From positions 73,411 to 123,494 of the forward strand of contig NZ_ANAE01000162.1 of assembly GCF_000341265.1 (NCBI RefSeq): a DNA stretch of 50,084 nt, given 5' to 3'. Position numbers and translations under genes: made by a program. The stretch is from Nocardiopsis prasina DSM 43845 (GTDB lineage: Bacteria > Actinomycetota > Actinomycetes > Streptosporangiales > Streptosporangiaceae). Each line of letters begins with the position of its first letter. The first letter of the stretch is position 1. Shown here piece by piece: positions 19,488 through 27,918 of the stretch. The notes beneath the pieces were generated by a model, which was given only the letters and a program-made list of their open reading frames with translations, ran no database searches and was not told the origin of the DNA.

Positions 19488-19694
19488 TGAACCCATCCTA
19501 GAGGAAGGTGACCCTCAGTACAGGGCACCCCCGGCCCGAGACGGAGACCCCCGTAATGCGCAGACCCCTCCAGGACCACCCGCCCCATACCGCCACAGGA
19601 AGCGACCGCCGATGAATCCCGGCAGTACCCTCCCCCGGCTCACCAGGGGGCCGCTCAGGATCTGACCACCCACCACACAGAGGACCACTTCCCC

Positions 19695-19940
19695 ATGCAG
19701 CAGATCGCCTTCGTCATCCTCATCCTCGCCGGACTCCTCCTGTTGGGACTCGCCACGGGATTCCTCCTCGCGGTCTCCATCGGCATCCGCCGCGCGGACC
19801 GCAACCGCACCTACCGTTCCCTGCGCCGGAACGGCAACGACAGCGCCCTCTCCCGCTCCAGCCGGGCCGTCGTCGGCCTGCGCTTCCGGGACGACCGGGG
19901 CGAACTTCCGGACCGCGGCCGTACCCCCACCGCTGTCTGA
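19695..19940 (+). CDS. Small membrane protein, unknown
   Basis: This 81-residue frame has one hydrophobic span at about 5-30 (AFVILILAGLLLLGLATGFLLAVSIGI) followed by a very basic, polar tail. AGAGGA lies ten bases before the ATG. The strong membrane segment followed by positive charges makes it a believable gene, but I recognise no family. Confidence 0.55.
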   Translation: MQQIAFVILILAGLLLLGLATGFLLAVSIGIRRADRNRTYRSLRRNGNDSALSRSSRAVVGLRFRDDRGELPDRGRTPTAV

Positions 19941-20002
19941 CCCGGACACACGTCCGAGGAGCACCACCGAACCAGGGGCCGCGGCGGGCCCGGCACACGG
20001 CC

Positions 20003-20034
20003 GGGGGACCCGCGCGGCTCGGCGCGGGCACCCC
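20003..20034. terminator. Hairpin between small membrane protein and metB
   Basis: CCCGCGC (20009-20015) pairs with GCGCGGG (20022-20028), extended by flanking GGGGG and CCCC runs. It lies 12 bases past the metB stop on its strand and 63 past the small gene, so it can act in both directions. Confidence 0.6.
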
Positions 20035-20045
20035 AAGCCGCCGTA

Positions 20046-21191
20046 TCAGCCCTCGAGGGCCTGCGTCAGGTCCGCGACGAGGTCGTCACCGGACTCGATG
20101 CCCACGGAGATCCGGACCAGGTCGGCCGGGACCTCCAGCGCGGAACCCGCGGTGGACGCGTGCGTCATCCGCCCCGGGTGCTCGATCAGGGACTCCACCC
20201 CGCCCAGCGACTCCCCCAGGGTGAACACCCTGGTCCGCTCGCACAGATCCAGGGCGGCCTGCTCCCCGTCACGCAGGGAGAAGGAGACCATGCCACCGAA
20301 CGAACGCATCTGCCGCTCGGCGATCTTGTGCCCCGGGTGGCTGTCCAGGCCCGGGTAGTAGACCCTGCGCACCGCGGGATGGCCCTCCAGGGCCGCCACC
20401 ACGCGCTCGGCGTTCTCGCTGTGGCGGTCCATCCGCACGCCCAGAGTCTTGACCCCGCGCAGCGTCAGCCAGGAGTCGAACGGGCCCGGAATGGCGCCCA
20501 TGGTGTTCTGGTGGAACGCCAGCCGCTCGCCCAGCTCGGCGTCGGCCACGACCAGGGCGCCGCCGACGACGTCGGAGTGCCCGCCGATGTACTTGGTCGT
20601 GGAGTGCACGACCACGTCGGCGCCCAGGGTGAGGGGGCGCTGGAGGTAGGGAGAGGCGAAGGTGTTGTCCACGACGTGCAGCGCGCCGGCGTCGTGGGCG
20701 ACCTGCGCGACCGACTCGATGTCGGTGATGCCCAGCAGCGGGTTGGTGGGCGTCTCCGTCCACACCACCTTGGTGTTGGGGCGCATGGCGGCGCGGACCG
20801 CCTCCACGTCGGTCTGGTCGACGGCGTCCCAGCTGACGCCCCAGCGCTCGACCACCTTGGAGATGAGCCGGAACGTGCCGCCGTAGGCGTCACCGGGGAT
20901 GAGGACGTGGTCGCCCGGGGAGAGGACCGCGCGCAGCAGGGTGTCCTCGGCCGCCATGCCGGAGGCGAAGGCGAGGCCGCGGGCCCCGGACTCCAGGGCC
21001 GCCAGGCACTCCTCCAACGCGGTGCGCGTGGGGTTCTTGGTGCGGGAGTACTCGTACCCCTGTCGCATCCCGCCAACGCCGTCCTGGGCGTAGGTACTCG
21101 TCTGGTAGATCGGCACAACCACGGCGCCGGTACCGGCGTCCGGCTCCTGCCCCGCGTGGATGGCCAGCGTTTCAAAACCGTCGAACTTCAT
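20046..21191 (-). CDS. metB: Cystathionine gamma-synthase
   Basis: This 381-residue Cys/Met-metabolism PLP enzyme joins an activated homoserine ester with cysteine to give cystathionine, and some members also cleave cystathionine. Features include YEYSRTKNPTRTALE, the PLP-phosphate and ring-binding region FASGMAAEDTLL, Asp in VVDNTFASPYLQRP and the Schiff-base Lys in STTKYIGGHSDVVGG. The C-terminal signature RVFTLGESLGGVESLIEHPGRMTH is intact. Because cbs lies two genes upstream, a reverse-transsulfuration (cystathionine gamma-lyase) role is possible and cannot be excluded by sequence. The sequence before the ATG (TAGGCT, then six bases) has little Shine-Dalgarno character, so a leaderless transcript is possible. 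Confidence 0.93.
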   Translation of the reverse strand: MKFDGFETLAIHAGQEPDAGTGAVVVPIYQTSTYAQDGVGGMRQGYEYSRTKNPTRTALEECLAALESGARGLAFASGMAAEDTLLRAVLSPGDHVLIPGDAYGGTFRLISKVVERWGVSWDAVDQTDVEAVRAAMRPNTKVVWTETPTNPLLGITDIESVAQVAHDAGALHVVDNTFASPYLQRPLTLGADVVVHSTTKYIGGHSDVVGGALVVADAELGERLAFHQNTMGAIPGPFDSWLTLRGVKTLGVRMDRHSENAERVVAALEGHPAVRRVYYPGLDSHPGHKIAERQMRSFGGMVSFSLRDGEQAALDLCERTRVFTLGESLGGVESLIEHPGRMTHASTAGSALEVPADLVRISVGIESGDDLVADLTQALEG

Positions 21192-21252
21192 GGGTCCAGC
21201 CTAGTGCCCCGGAACGGCCTGGAACCCTTTGTCAACAGGCATATCTCAGGAT

Positions 21253-21293
21253 GTGGTCACCACGGTCCGTGCGTCCGCGTCGCCGTACGGACC
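21253..21293. promoter_or_regulatory. Inverted repeats upstream of metB
   Basis: GTGGTCACCAC (21253-21263) is an 11-base palindrome, directly followed by GGTCCGT/ACGGACC arms at 21264-21270 and 21287-21293. They lie in the 258-base gap between the acyltransferase stop and metB start. They could be a terminator of the acyltransferase or a regulatory element of metB; I see no known SAM riboswitch pattern. Confidence 0.35.
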
Positions 21294-21449
21294 ACCCCCG
21301 GGGCGGCCCGCCGCGACGGCCCCCGGACGTATGCGACGCCCGGGGCCGATCCCGGACACGCGGCGCCCTCACTTGGAGGGTTCCGGGGCTTCGGTCGCCA
21401 TGATCAGGCGGCGCGGGACGGCACGGGGGCCCGCCCCGCGAGGCCTCGG

Positions 21450-22178
21450 TCAGGCCGGGGGGAAGCGGGTCGGGGAACCCGGCTCGGGAGGCTCTGTGGG
21501 CGCCTCGGGGGGCAGCCCGGTGACCGGGGTGGGGACCCGGGTGGGGGTCCCGGTCTCGCGCAGGGGCGGGTCCCAGCCGAGCTGCTCGTCGTACGAGCGC
21601 ACGACCTTGCCGGGGATGCCCGCGATCACCGCGTGGTCCGGGTACCGGCCCGGCCGCACGACGGTCCCGGCCGCCACAACGGAGTTCCTCCCCAGGTGCA
21701 CCCCGGGCAGGATCACGCTGTTGGCGCCCAACCAGCTCCCGTCCCCGATGCTCACCGGGTCGTCCACGGGCCACTGGAGGCCCACCGGGATGTCGGTGTT
21801 GGCGTAGGCGTGGTTCTGGTCCGTGATGTAGACGTAGGGCCCGGTGTACACGTGGTCGCCGATGTCCACCGAGCGGTGCGCGACGATGTGCGACCCCCGC
21901 CCGATGGCGCAGCCGGAACCGATACGCACGACGGAGCCCTCACCGAGGTCGTAGTCGGGGCCCATCCCGGCCGCGAGGGTCATGTCCCCGCCGAGGACGG
22001 TGTGCACGCCGATCTCGATCCACGGCTCACCGTAGAGAGTGGCCGTGGGGAAGGCGATCGCCGAACCGACGCCGAAGCGCGCGAACCTGCGGGCCGCCCT
22101 GGAGTCGGCTCGGATCTCTCCGTGGCTCCGCGCGTACGACCAGGCGGAGCGGATGATCCAGTTGAGGAGCCGCGACAC
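21450..22178 (-). CDS. Acyltransferase with left-handed beta-helix (hexapeptide repeats)
   Basis: This 242-residue protein has imperfect hexapeptide repeats (VVRIGSGCAIGRGSHIVAHRSVDIGDHVY and VSIGDGSWLGANSVILPGVHLGRNSVVAAGTVV) and the loop TDQNHAYANTD, whose His is the likely catalytic base for O- or N-acyl transfer. The first 35 residues are basic, and the C-terminal about 35 residues are a Pro/Thr/Glu-rich tail. The acceptor is unknown. A homologous gene beside cbs is familiar in actinomycetes, but involvement in serine acetylation is only speculation and the sequence does not look like CysE. GTG at 22176-22178 has AGGTG upstream. Confidence 0.87.
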   Translation of the reverse strand: MSRLLNWIIRSAWSYARSHGEIRADSRAARRFARFGVGSAIAFPTATLYGEPWIEIGVHTVLGGDMTLAAGMGPDYDLGEGSVVRIGSGCAIGRGSHIVAHRSVDIGDHVYTGPYVYITDQNHAYANTDIPVGLQWPVDDPVSIGDGSWLGANSVILPGVHLGRNSVVAAGTVVRPGRYPDHAVIAGIPGKVVRSYDEQLGWDPPLRETGTPTRVPTPVTGLPPEAPTEPPEPGSPTRFPPA

Positions 22179-22264
22179 GGGTGCACCTACTTATTACCGG
22201 CCAGTACGTACTGACGCGAACATTAGCAGTGTCCGAGTATGCGGCACCGTGTCCGGAAGGTGAA

Positions 22265-22297
22265 CCCCGGGGCCCGAATGTCGTTCGGTCCCCGGGG
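22265..22297. terminator. Terminator after cbs
   Basis: CCCCGGGG (22265-22272) and CCGAA pair with TTCGG and CCCCGGGG (22290-22297) around TGTCG, with one mismatched pair. It lies nine bases beyond the cbs stop, separating it from the acyltransferase. Confidence 0.75.
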
Positions 22298-22305
22298 AAC
22301 GGGGA

Positions 22306-23673
22306 TCAGCCGGACAGGTGGGCCAGCAGGTCCTGGCGGGTGAGGATGCCCACCGGCTTGCCGTCGCGGAGCACCACCAGCGCACCGGAGGTGCGCAGCA
22401 GGCGGACGCAGTCGCTGACCGGCGTCCCCGTGCCCACCGTGGACAGCGGCTTGCCCATGTGCGTCTCGACCAGGTCGTCCAGCTCGGCGCGGCCGTCGAA
22501 CAGGGCGTCCAGGAGGTCGCGCTCGGCGATGGAGCCGACCACCTCGGCCGCCATGACCGGCGGCTCCTCCTTCATCACCGGGAGCTGGGAGACGCCGTAC
22601 TCGCGCATGATCGCCACGGCGGTACCGACCGTCTCGTCGGGGTGGCTGTGCACGAAGTCGGGCATCTCGCCCTCCTTGTCCGCGAGCACCTGGCCGGCGG
22701 TGGCTTCCTCGGTCTCTGCGGACAGGAAGCCGTAGTCGGCCATCCACTCGTCGTTGAAGATCTTGCCGAGGTAGCCGCGGCCGCCGTCGGGCAGCAGCAC
22801 CACGATGACGTCGTCCGGACCGGCGTCCTTGGCCACGCGCAGGGCCGCCTCGACCGCCAGACCGCAGGAGCCGCCCACCAGCAGGCCCTCCTCCTTGGCC
22901 AGGCGGCGGGTCATCAGGAAGGAGTCCTTGTCGCTGATCGGCACGATCTCGTCGCAGATCGCCGTGTCGTAGGTGCCGGGCCAGATGTCCTCGCCCACGC
23001 CCTCGACCAGGTACGGACGGCCGCTGCCACCGGAGTACACGGAGCCCTCGGGGTCGGCGCCGACGACCTGGACGGCGCCCTTCGAGGCCTCCTTGAGGTA
23101 CCGGCCGGTGCCGCTGATGGTGCCGCCGGTGCCGATGCCCGCCACGAAGTGCGTGATCCGGCCCTCGGTCTGGTCCCAGATCTCCGGCCCGGTGGAGTGG
23201 TAGTGGGACTCCGGGTTGTTCTCGTTCTCGTACTGGTTGGGCTTCCAGGCACCGGGGATCTCGGCGGCCAGGCGGTCGGAGACCGAGTAGTAGGACTCGG
23301 GGTGCTCGGGCGCGACGGTGGTCGGGCACACCACGACCTCGGCCCCGTAGGCGCGCAGCACCGACAGCTTGTCCGGGCCGACCTTGTCGGGGCAGACGAA
23401 GACGCAGCGGTAGCCCTTCTCCTGCGCCACGAGGGCCAGGCCGATACCGGTGTTACCGGAGGTGGGCTCCACGATCGTGCCGCCCGGTTTGAGCTCTCCG
23501 CTCTTCTCGGCGGCCTCGACCATGCGCAGCGCGATGCGGTCCTTGACCGACCCGCCCGGGTTGAAGTACTCGACCTTGGCCAGGATCGTCGGGGCCAACC
23601 CCTCGGTGACCTTCCGAAGACGGACCAGGGGGGTGTCTCCGACCAGGTCGATCAGTGAGTCGTGTACCCGCAA
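22306..23673 (-). CDS. cbs: Cystathionine beta-synthase with CBS-domain pair
   Basis: This 455-residue PLP enzyme makes cystathionine from serine and homocysteine. The fold-type II core has the Schiff-base Lys44 in NPGGSVKDR, substrate loop EPTSGNTGIGLALVA and the PLP-phosphate loop GIGTGGTISGTGRYLKE. The C-terminal region (about 325-455) contains two CBS motifs (HPDETVGTAVAIMREYGVSQLPVM and GTPVSDCVRLLRTSGALVVLRDGKPVGILTRQDLLAHL) that usually bind adenosyl ligands. I chose TTG at 23671-23673 because GAAGGAG lies five bases upstream and the resulting N-terminus (MRVHDSLIDLVGDTPLVRL) aligns with mycobacterial Cbs. The upstream 32-codon extension has no support. Confidence 0.95.
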   Translation of the reverse strand: MRVHDSLIDLVGDTPLVRLRKVTEGLAPTILAKVEYFNPGGSVKDRIALRMVEAAEKSGELKPGGTIVEPTSGNTGIGLALVAQEKGYRCVFVCPDKVGPDKLSVLRAYGAEVVVCPTTVAPEHPESYYSVSDRLAAEIPGAWKPNQYENENNPESHYHSTGPEIWDQTEGRITHFVAGIGTGGTISGTGRYLKEASKGAVQVVGADPEGSVYSGGSGRPYLVEGVGEDIWPGTYDTAICDEIVPISDKDSFLMTRRLAKEEGLLVGGSCGLAVEAALRVAKDAGPDDVIVVLLPDGGRGYLGKIFNDEWMADYGFLSAETEEATAGQVLADKEGEMPDFVHSHPDETVGTAVAIMREYGVSQLPVMKEEPPVMAAEVVGSIAERDLLDALFDGRAELDDLVETHMGKPLSTVGTGTPVSDCVRLLRTSGALVVLRDGKPVGILTRQDLLAHLSG

Positions 23674-23996
23674 CTTCGCTCCTTCGCATCGTGGCGACCG
23701 GGTCTTCGGCCCGCCCGTGTGTTTCCCCGGTGACGCCCGGGGCAGGTGGGACCGGTCCGGCTCCCACATCCAGACTCTAAGCCGATTTCACCGGTCTCGC
23801 GCCGCTCACCTGGATCAAGGCGACCAGGAGCGGTGCGGACCGGTTCGGACCAGTGGGCCGGTACCCCGTACCGGAACGACCGACTTCGCTGACCGCCGGG
23901 CACTGATTGTGTGCCCTCGGGGTGCGTGACCCCGAGGGGCCCCGCCGGTAACGTCGGACTGGATAACCTGCTGGTCGGACGCTTCGGGGGGTACCG
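23674..23996. promoter_or_regulatory. Divergent region between cbs and SGNH hydrolase
   Basis: This 323-base gap holds both promoters. On the minus strand TAGAGT at 23774-23779 is a possible cbs -10 giving a leader of roughly 95 bases. CCCTCGGGG (23914-23922) and CCCCGAGGG (23930-23938) form a 9-bp hairpin 58 bases before the hydrolase ATG. No gene or known riboswitch was recognised. Confidence 0.35.
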
Positions 23997-25055
23997 ATGC
24001 TGCGAGCCGCGCGAGCCCGACGCATCGCCGCCGCCACCGCGTTCGGCGGGGGCGGTCTCACGCTGGTGGGCGGCGGCACCGTCGCCCTGCTCTACCTCCA
24101 GGCCCGGCTCGCCCAGAACGCGATCGGCCACACGAAATGGGACCGGCCGAGGGCCAACGGCACCTACGGCGAGGGCGAGGGCCCGGCGCTGCGCCTGCTG
24201 ATGCTCGGCGACTCCACGGCGGCCGGGTTCGCGGTCACCGAGTCCCGGCAGACACCGGGGGCCCACCTCGCGGCGGGCATCTCCGCAGCCGTCGACCGCC
24301 CGGTGTGGCTGCGCTGCACGGCCAGCCCCGGCGCCACCTCGGCCGACCTCGCATCCCAGGTGGAGCGGGCTGAGGCGGCACTCCCCGAGAAGCGCTACGA
24401 CATCGCGGTGGTCTTCGTGGGCGCCAACGACGTCATCCGCCGGGTCCGCCCCAACGACGCCGTGGCGGCGCTGCGCGAGGTCACCGCCGAACTGGTCGGG
24501 CTGGGCACCCCCGTGGTGGTGGCCACCTGCCCCGACCTCGGCACCGTCCGTCCCATCGGCTGGCCTCTCCGCTCGGTGGCCCGCCGGGCGTCACGGCAGC
24601 TGGCGGCCGCCCAGACCATCGCGGTGACGGAGGCGGGCGGGCGCACGGTCTCGTTGAGCGACGTCCTCGCGGACGACTTCCGCTCCGATCCCCTGTCCAT
24701 GTTCGGACCGGACCGGTTCCATCCGTCGGCGCGCGGCTACGCCGAGGCGGCGTTCGTCGTCCTGCCCTCCGCCTGCGCGGCCCTGGGGCTGCTCCCGGAG
24801 CTCGACGAGGCGGCGCGCACCGAAGGTGTGCTGCCCTTGGACCGCGCCGCCGTGGTGGCCGCGCAGACCCCCGGCACGGAGGTGTCGCGCGCCGCCGACC
24901 AGGAGCCGAGCGGTACCCAGGGCCGTTGGAGCGCCCTTGTGCGGGGCCCCTTCCGTCTCCGGGGAGGGGCCCGCCCGACACCCCCCGAACCGCCCGCCGA
25001 GGCGGACGCGCCAAGGCCGACCCCGGGTGGCGCGGCGGAGCGCCGGACGGGTTAA
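23997..25055 (+). CDS. SGNH/GDSL hydrolase, membrane anchored
   Basis: This 352-residue protein has an N-terminal signal anchor (about 12-35) and an SGNH-hydrolase domain. Block I is LLMLGDSTAAGF with the nucleophile Ser, block III is VFVGANDVIRR, and block V is DRFHPSARGYAEA with the Asp-x-x-His pair. The last about 70 residues are Pro/Ala-rich and probably disordered. It is the counterpart of M. tuberculosis Rv1075c, an exported esterase, in the same order relative to cbs and the thiolase. The natural substrate is unknown. It precedes the thiolase by 45 bases and may be co-transcribed with it. Confidence 0.88.
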   Translation: MLRAARARRIAAATAFGGGGLTLVGGGTVALLYLQARLAQNAIGHTKWDRPRANGTYGEGEGPALRLLMLGDSTAAGFAVTESRQTPGAHLAAGISAAVDRPVWLRCTASPGATSADLASQVERAEAALPEKRYDIAVVFVGANDVIRRVRPNDAVAALREVTAELVGLGTPVVVATCPDLGTVRPIGWPLRSVARRASRQLAAAQTIAVTEAGGRTVSLSDVLADDFRSDPLSMFGPDRFHPSARGYAEAAFVVLPSACAALGLLPELDEAARTEGVLPLDRAAVVAAQTPGTEVSRAADQEPSGTQGRWSALVRGPFRLRGGARPTPPEPPAEADAPRPTPGGAAERRTG

Positions 25056-25100
25056 CTGGTGAGTAACAAGACCCGCCGTGCCCCGAACAAGGACGAGAAC

Positions 25101-26321
25101 ATGCCCGAAGCAGTCATCGTCGCCACCGCGCGCTCCCCGATCGGCCGAGCCTTCAAGGGCTCCCTCAAGGATCTGCGTCCGGACGACCTGACCACCCAGA
25201 TCGTCGGCGCCGCCCTGGCCAAGGTCCCCGAACTCGACCCGAAGAGCATTGACGACCTCATGCTCGGCTGCGGCCTCCCCGGCGGCGACCAGGGCTTCAA
25301 CCTGGCCCGTATCGTCGCCGTGCAGCTGGGCCTGGACACCGTCCCGGGCACCACCGTCACCCGCTACTGCTCCTCCTCCCTCCAGACCACCCGGATGGCC
25401 TACCACGCCATCAGGGCGGGCGAGGGCGACGTGTTCGTCTCGGCGGGTGTGGAGACCGTGAGCCGCTTCGTCAACGGCAGCAGCGACAACCCGCAGAACG
25501 AGAACCCGGTCTTCGCCGACGCCAAGGCGCGCACCGAGAGGCGCAAGGAGGGCGGCCAGGGCACCTGGACCGACCCGCGCGAGGACGGCCTCCTGCCCGA
25601 CGCCTACATCGAGATGGGCCAGACCGCCGAGAACGTCGCCGAGATCACCGGCGTCTCCCGCCAGCGCCAGGACGAGTTCGCCGTCCGGTCGCAGAACCTC
25701 GCCGAGAAGTCGCTCGACAACGGCTTCTGGGAGCGGGAGATCACCCCGGTGACCCTGCCGGACGGCACCGTGGTGAGCACCGACGACGGCATCCGCCGCG
25801 GCACCACCTACGAGAAGGTCTCGCAGCTCAAGCCGGTCTTCCGCCCCGACGGCACCGTCACCGCGGGCAACGCCTGCCCGCTCAACGACGGCGCCTCCGC
25901 ACTCGTCATCATGAGCGACACCAAGGCCAAGCAGCTGGGCATCACCCCGCTGGCCCGCATCGTCTCCACCGGTGTGACCGGCCTCAGCCCCGAGATCATG
26001 GGCCTGGGCCCGGTCGAGGCCTCCAAGCAGGCCCTGGCCCGCGCCAACATGGCCATCGGCGACATCGACCTCGCCGAGATCAACGAGGCCTTCGCCGCCC
26101 AGGTGCTGCCCTCCGCCGACCAGCTGGGCATCGACATCGACTCCCAGCTGAACGTCAACGGCGGCGGCATCGCCGTGGGCCACCCGTTCGGCAGCACCGG
26201 CGCCCGCATCACCGGCACGCTGATCAACGGCCTCCAGTTCCACGACAGGACCTTCGGCCTGGAGACCATGTGCGTGGGTGGCGGCCAGGGCATGGCCGCC
26301 GTCTTCGAGCGCCTCAGCTAG
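25101..26321 (+). CDS. fadA: Acetyl-CoA C-acyltransferase (thiolase)
   Basis: This 406-residue thiolase performs the CoA-dependent cleavage of 3-ketoacyl-CoA in beta-oxidation or the reverse condensation. The nucleophilic Cys is in TRYCSSSLQTTRMA, the His is in GGGIAVGHPFGSTGAR, and the second Cys is in ETMCVGGGQGMA; NEAFAAQ is also present. It corresponds to FadA3 (Rv1074c) in the mycobacterial order. ATG at 25101 is preferred over GTG at 25059 because AAGGA lies seven bases upstream and family proteins start with this segment. No beta-oxidation partner lies beside it, so the fatty-acid versus ketone-body role is open. Confidence 0.93.
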   Translation: MPEAVIVATARSPIGRAFKGSLKDLRPDDLTTQIVGAALAKVPELDPKSIDDLMLGCGLPGGDQGFNLARIVAVQLGLDTVPGTTVTRYCSSSLQTTRMAYHAIRAGEGDVFVSAGVETVSRFVNGSSDNPQNENPVFADAKARTERRKEGGQGTWTDPREDGLLPDAYIEMGQTAENVAEITGVSRQRQDEFAVRSQNLAEKSLDNGFWEREITPVTLPDGTVVSTDDGIRRGTTYEKVSQLKPVFRPDGTVTAGNACPLNDGASALVIMSDTKAKQLGITPLARIVSTGVTGLSPEIMGLGPVEASKQALARANMAIGDIDLAEINEAFAAQVLPSADQLGIDIDSQLNVNGGGIAVGHPFGSTGARITGTLINGLQFHDRTFGLETMCVGGGQGMAAVFERLS

Positions 26322-26328
26322 CACTCGG

Positions 26329-26379
26329 AAGGGGCTCCGGACACCGGTTCGGGGCCCTTTCTGTGTCTCCGGAGCCCTT
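26329..26379 (+). terminator. Imperfect hairpin after thiolase
   Basis: AAGGGGCTCCGGA and TCCGGAGCCCTT pair with one bulged G around a loop of about 25 bases. It starts seven bases after the thiolase stop. The rest of 26380-26527 should hold the promoter of the next gene; no clear elements were seen. Confidence 0.6.
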
Positions 26380-26527
26380 GGCGCCCCGGGTTCGACTACG
26401 GGCGTCCCGCAGGCAAACGTTCCCACTTCGCCAAGGTAAAAGCTGGTGCCCGGGTCTTGTCCCCGCCGCGATCCTGATGCAGGGTCGCAGGTAAGTGCCA
26501 CACGTTCAACGCACTGCGGAGGTGCCT

Positions 26528-26779
26528 ATGACGGTGACCCACTCGCCGGAGATCCACGCAAAGCTCATCGAACGTATCCCGGTCGTCACCGGCCGAGGAC
26601 TCCACGAGTGGTTCGACTCGCTCGACCAGGGACCGGGCCTCCTGCGCCCCACCGACCGGTCGCGCTGGCTCGCGGACGAGTACGACCTCACCCACGGTTA
26701 CGCGCACGCGATCGTCACCGAGTACGACCGCCGCCGCCGGAACCGCTCCATCCCGTCGCCCCGCCCGAAGTCCTCCTGA
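26528..26779 (+). CDS. DUF4287 domain small protein
   Basis: This 83-residue protein matches the DUF4287 pattern SPEIHAKLIERIPVVTGRGLHEWFDSLDQGP followed by RSRWLADEYDLTHGYAHAIVTEYDRRR. The family is soluble, small and without known activity; its fold contains a helical segment that resembles DNA- or nucleotide-binding modules, but this is unproven. The GGAGG ribosome binding site five bases before the ATG is strong. A bidirectional terminator follows. Confidence 0.88.
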   Translation: MTVTHSPEIHAKLIERIPVVTGRGLHEWFDSLDQGPGLLRPTDRSRWLADEYDLTHGYAHAIVTEYDRRRRNRSIPSPRPKSS

Positions 26780-26790
26780 CCGAAACGGCG

Positions 26791-26830
26791 GAGGGGCCGC
26801 CCCCGGGAAGAACCCGGGCGACGGCCCCTC
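26791..26830. terminator. Bidirectional terminator
   Basis: GAGGGGCCG pairs with CGGCCCCTC and the inner CCCGGG pairs with CCCGGG around AAGAA, with two small internal mismatches. It sits between the convergent DUF4287 and Bax-inhibitor-like genes. Confidence 0.8.
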
Positions 26831-26843
26831 GTCACGCGGAGCG

Positions 26844-27761
26844 CTAGTCCGCGAACATCGTCTTGATGAGCCAGAGCAGACGCAGGATCTCGATGTACAG
26901 CCAGACCACGGAGACGGTCAGGCCGAAGGCGAACTGCCAGGCGAACTTGTTCGGGATGCCGGCGTTGACGCCCTCCTCGATGCCGCGGAACTCGATGGCG
27001 AGGGTGAGCGCGGCCAGGACGACGAACACGATGCCGACGCCGAGGCCCAGCCAGGTGGGCTCACGCAGACCCATGCCGCCAGCGATGAAGAAGCTGAGCA
27101 CGAAGTTGACCAGCGTCAGCGCGGCGGCACCGAGCACGGCGTAGGAGACGGCCTTGACGAAGCCGTCGGTCACCTTGATGATGCGGAACTTGTACAGCGC
27201 GAGCATCACACCGAAGACCGCGACGGTACCGATCACGGCCTGGGAGACCAGCGAGGTGCCCGCCGAGGGGTCGCCCATCTGCATCGACAGCATGTTGCCG
27301 AGCACGGCCGACAGACCACCGACGAGCAGGCCCTCCAGGGCCGCGTACGACAGGATCGCGACCGGGTTGGTGATCTGCTTGAACGCGATCACCAGGCCCA
27401 GGATGAGCCCGCCGATCATGCCCAGGAACATCAGGCCCATGGCCAGGCCCGGGTTGCCCGAGAAGAAGAGGAAGTAGTTGATGACGCCGAAGATCGCGAC
27501 GGCGCCCAGGGTCATGCCGGTGCGCACGACGACGTCGTCGATGGTCATCGGCTGCTCGGCCTGAGCCTGCTGGGGGTAGCCCTGCTGCGGGTAGCCCTGC
27601 TGGGGGTATCCCTGCTGGCCGTAGGGCTGCGGGTACGCCTGTCCGTAACCCTGCTGCCCGTAGCCCTGCTGACCGTAGCCGGGCTGCCCGTACCCCTGCT
27701 GGGGTCCGGACTGCTGCTGAAGCGCCCGCTTGAGGACGGGGTTGGAACTCCGCATCCGCAT
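26844..27761 (-). CDS. Bax inhibitor-1 / YccA-like membrane protein with GYGQQ repeats
   Basis: This 305-residue protein starts at ATG 27759-27761 (or 27753-27755, two residues shorter). Residues about 15-70 are a low-complexity Gln/Gly/Tyr/Pro region of repeated [10 protein letters not shown] and related units. The remainder contains six to seven membrane spans typical of the Bax-inhibitor/YccA family, including the acidic C-terminal part ending [19 protein letters not shown]. The family includes proton-sensitive calcium-leak channels, but the function of this actinobacterial branch is unknown. The Tyr-rich N-terminus may mediate self-association. It lies downstream of proline dehydrogenase, separated by a terminator. 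Confidence 0.88.
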   Translation of the reverse strand: MRMRSSNPVLKRALQQQSGPQQGYGQPGYGQQGYGQQGYGQAYPQPYGQQGYPQQGYPQQGYPQQAQAEQPMTIDDVVVRTGMTLGAVAIFGVINYFLFFSGNPGLAMGLMFLGMIGGLILGLVIAFKQITNPVAILSYAALEGLLVGGLSAVLGNMLSMQMGDPSAGTSLVSQAVIGTVAVFGVMLALYKFRIIKVTDGFVKAVSYAVLGAAALTLVNFVLSFFIAGGMGLREPTWLGLGVGIVFVVLAALTLAIEFRGIEEGVNAGIPNKFAWQFAFGLTVSVVWLYIEILRLLWLIKTMFAD

Positions 27762-27852
27762 GTCTAGTAATGGCCTTTCACGCGTGGATTGCTGCCCACA
27801 AAGTAACGTACGGCCCGGCCCGGGGGTTCCGGCGCCAAGGTCACCGTTGCGA

Positions 27853-27890
27853 AACGGGCCCGCACCGGATCGCACCGGCACGGGCCCGTT
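27853..27890 (-). terminator. Terminator after proline dehydrogenase
   Basis: AACGGGCCCG (27853-27862) pairs perfectly with CGGGCCCGTT (27881-27890); the loop itself can fold through CCGG/CCGG. It lies 29 bases downstream of the proline dehydrogenase stop. Confidence 0.75.
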
Positions 27891-27918
27891 CGCCGTCGCC
27901 GGGGCGACGACCGCTCTC

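Noticed and set aside
21192..21449. SAM riboswitch upstream of metB
   Set aside because: Inverted repeats exist but I could not match any conserved SAM riboswitch core.
24591..26501. Minus-strand frame of 636 codons
   Set aside because: Shadow of the SGNH hydrolase and thiolase genes; compositionally biased and without motifs.
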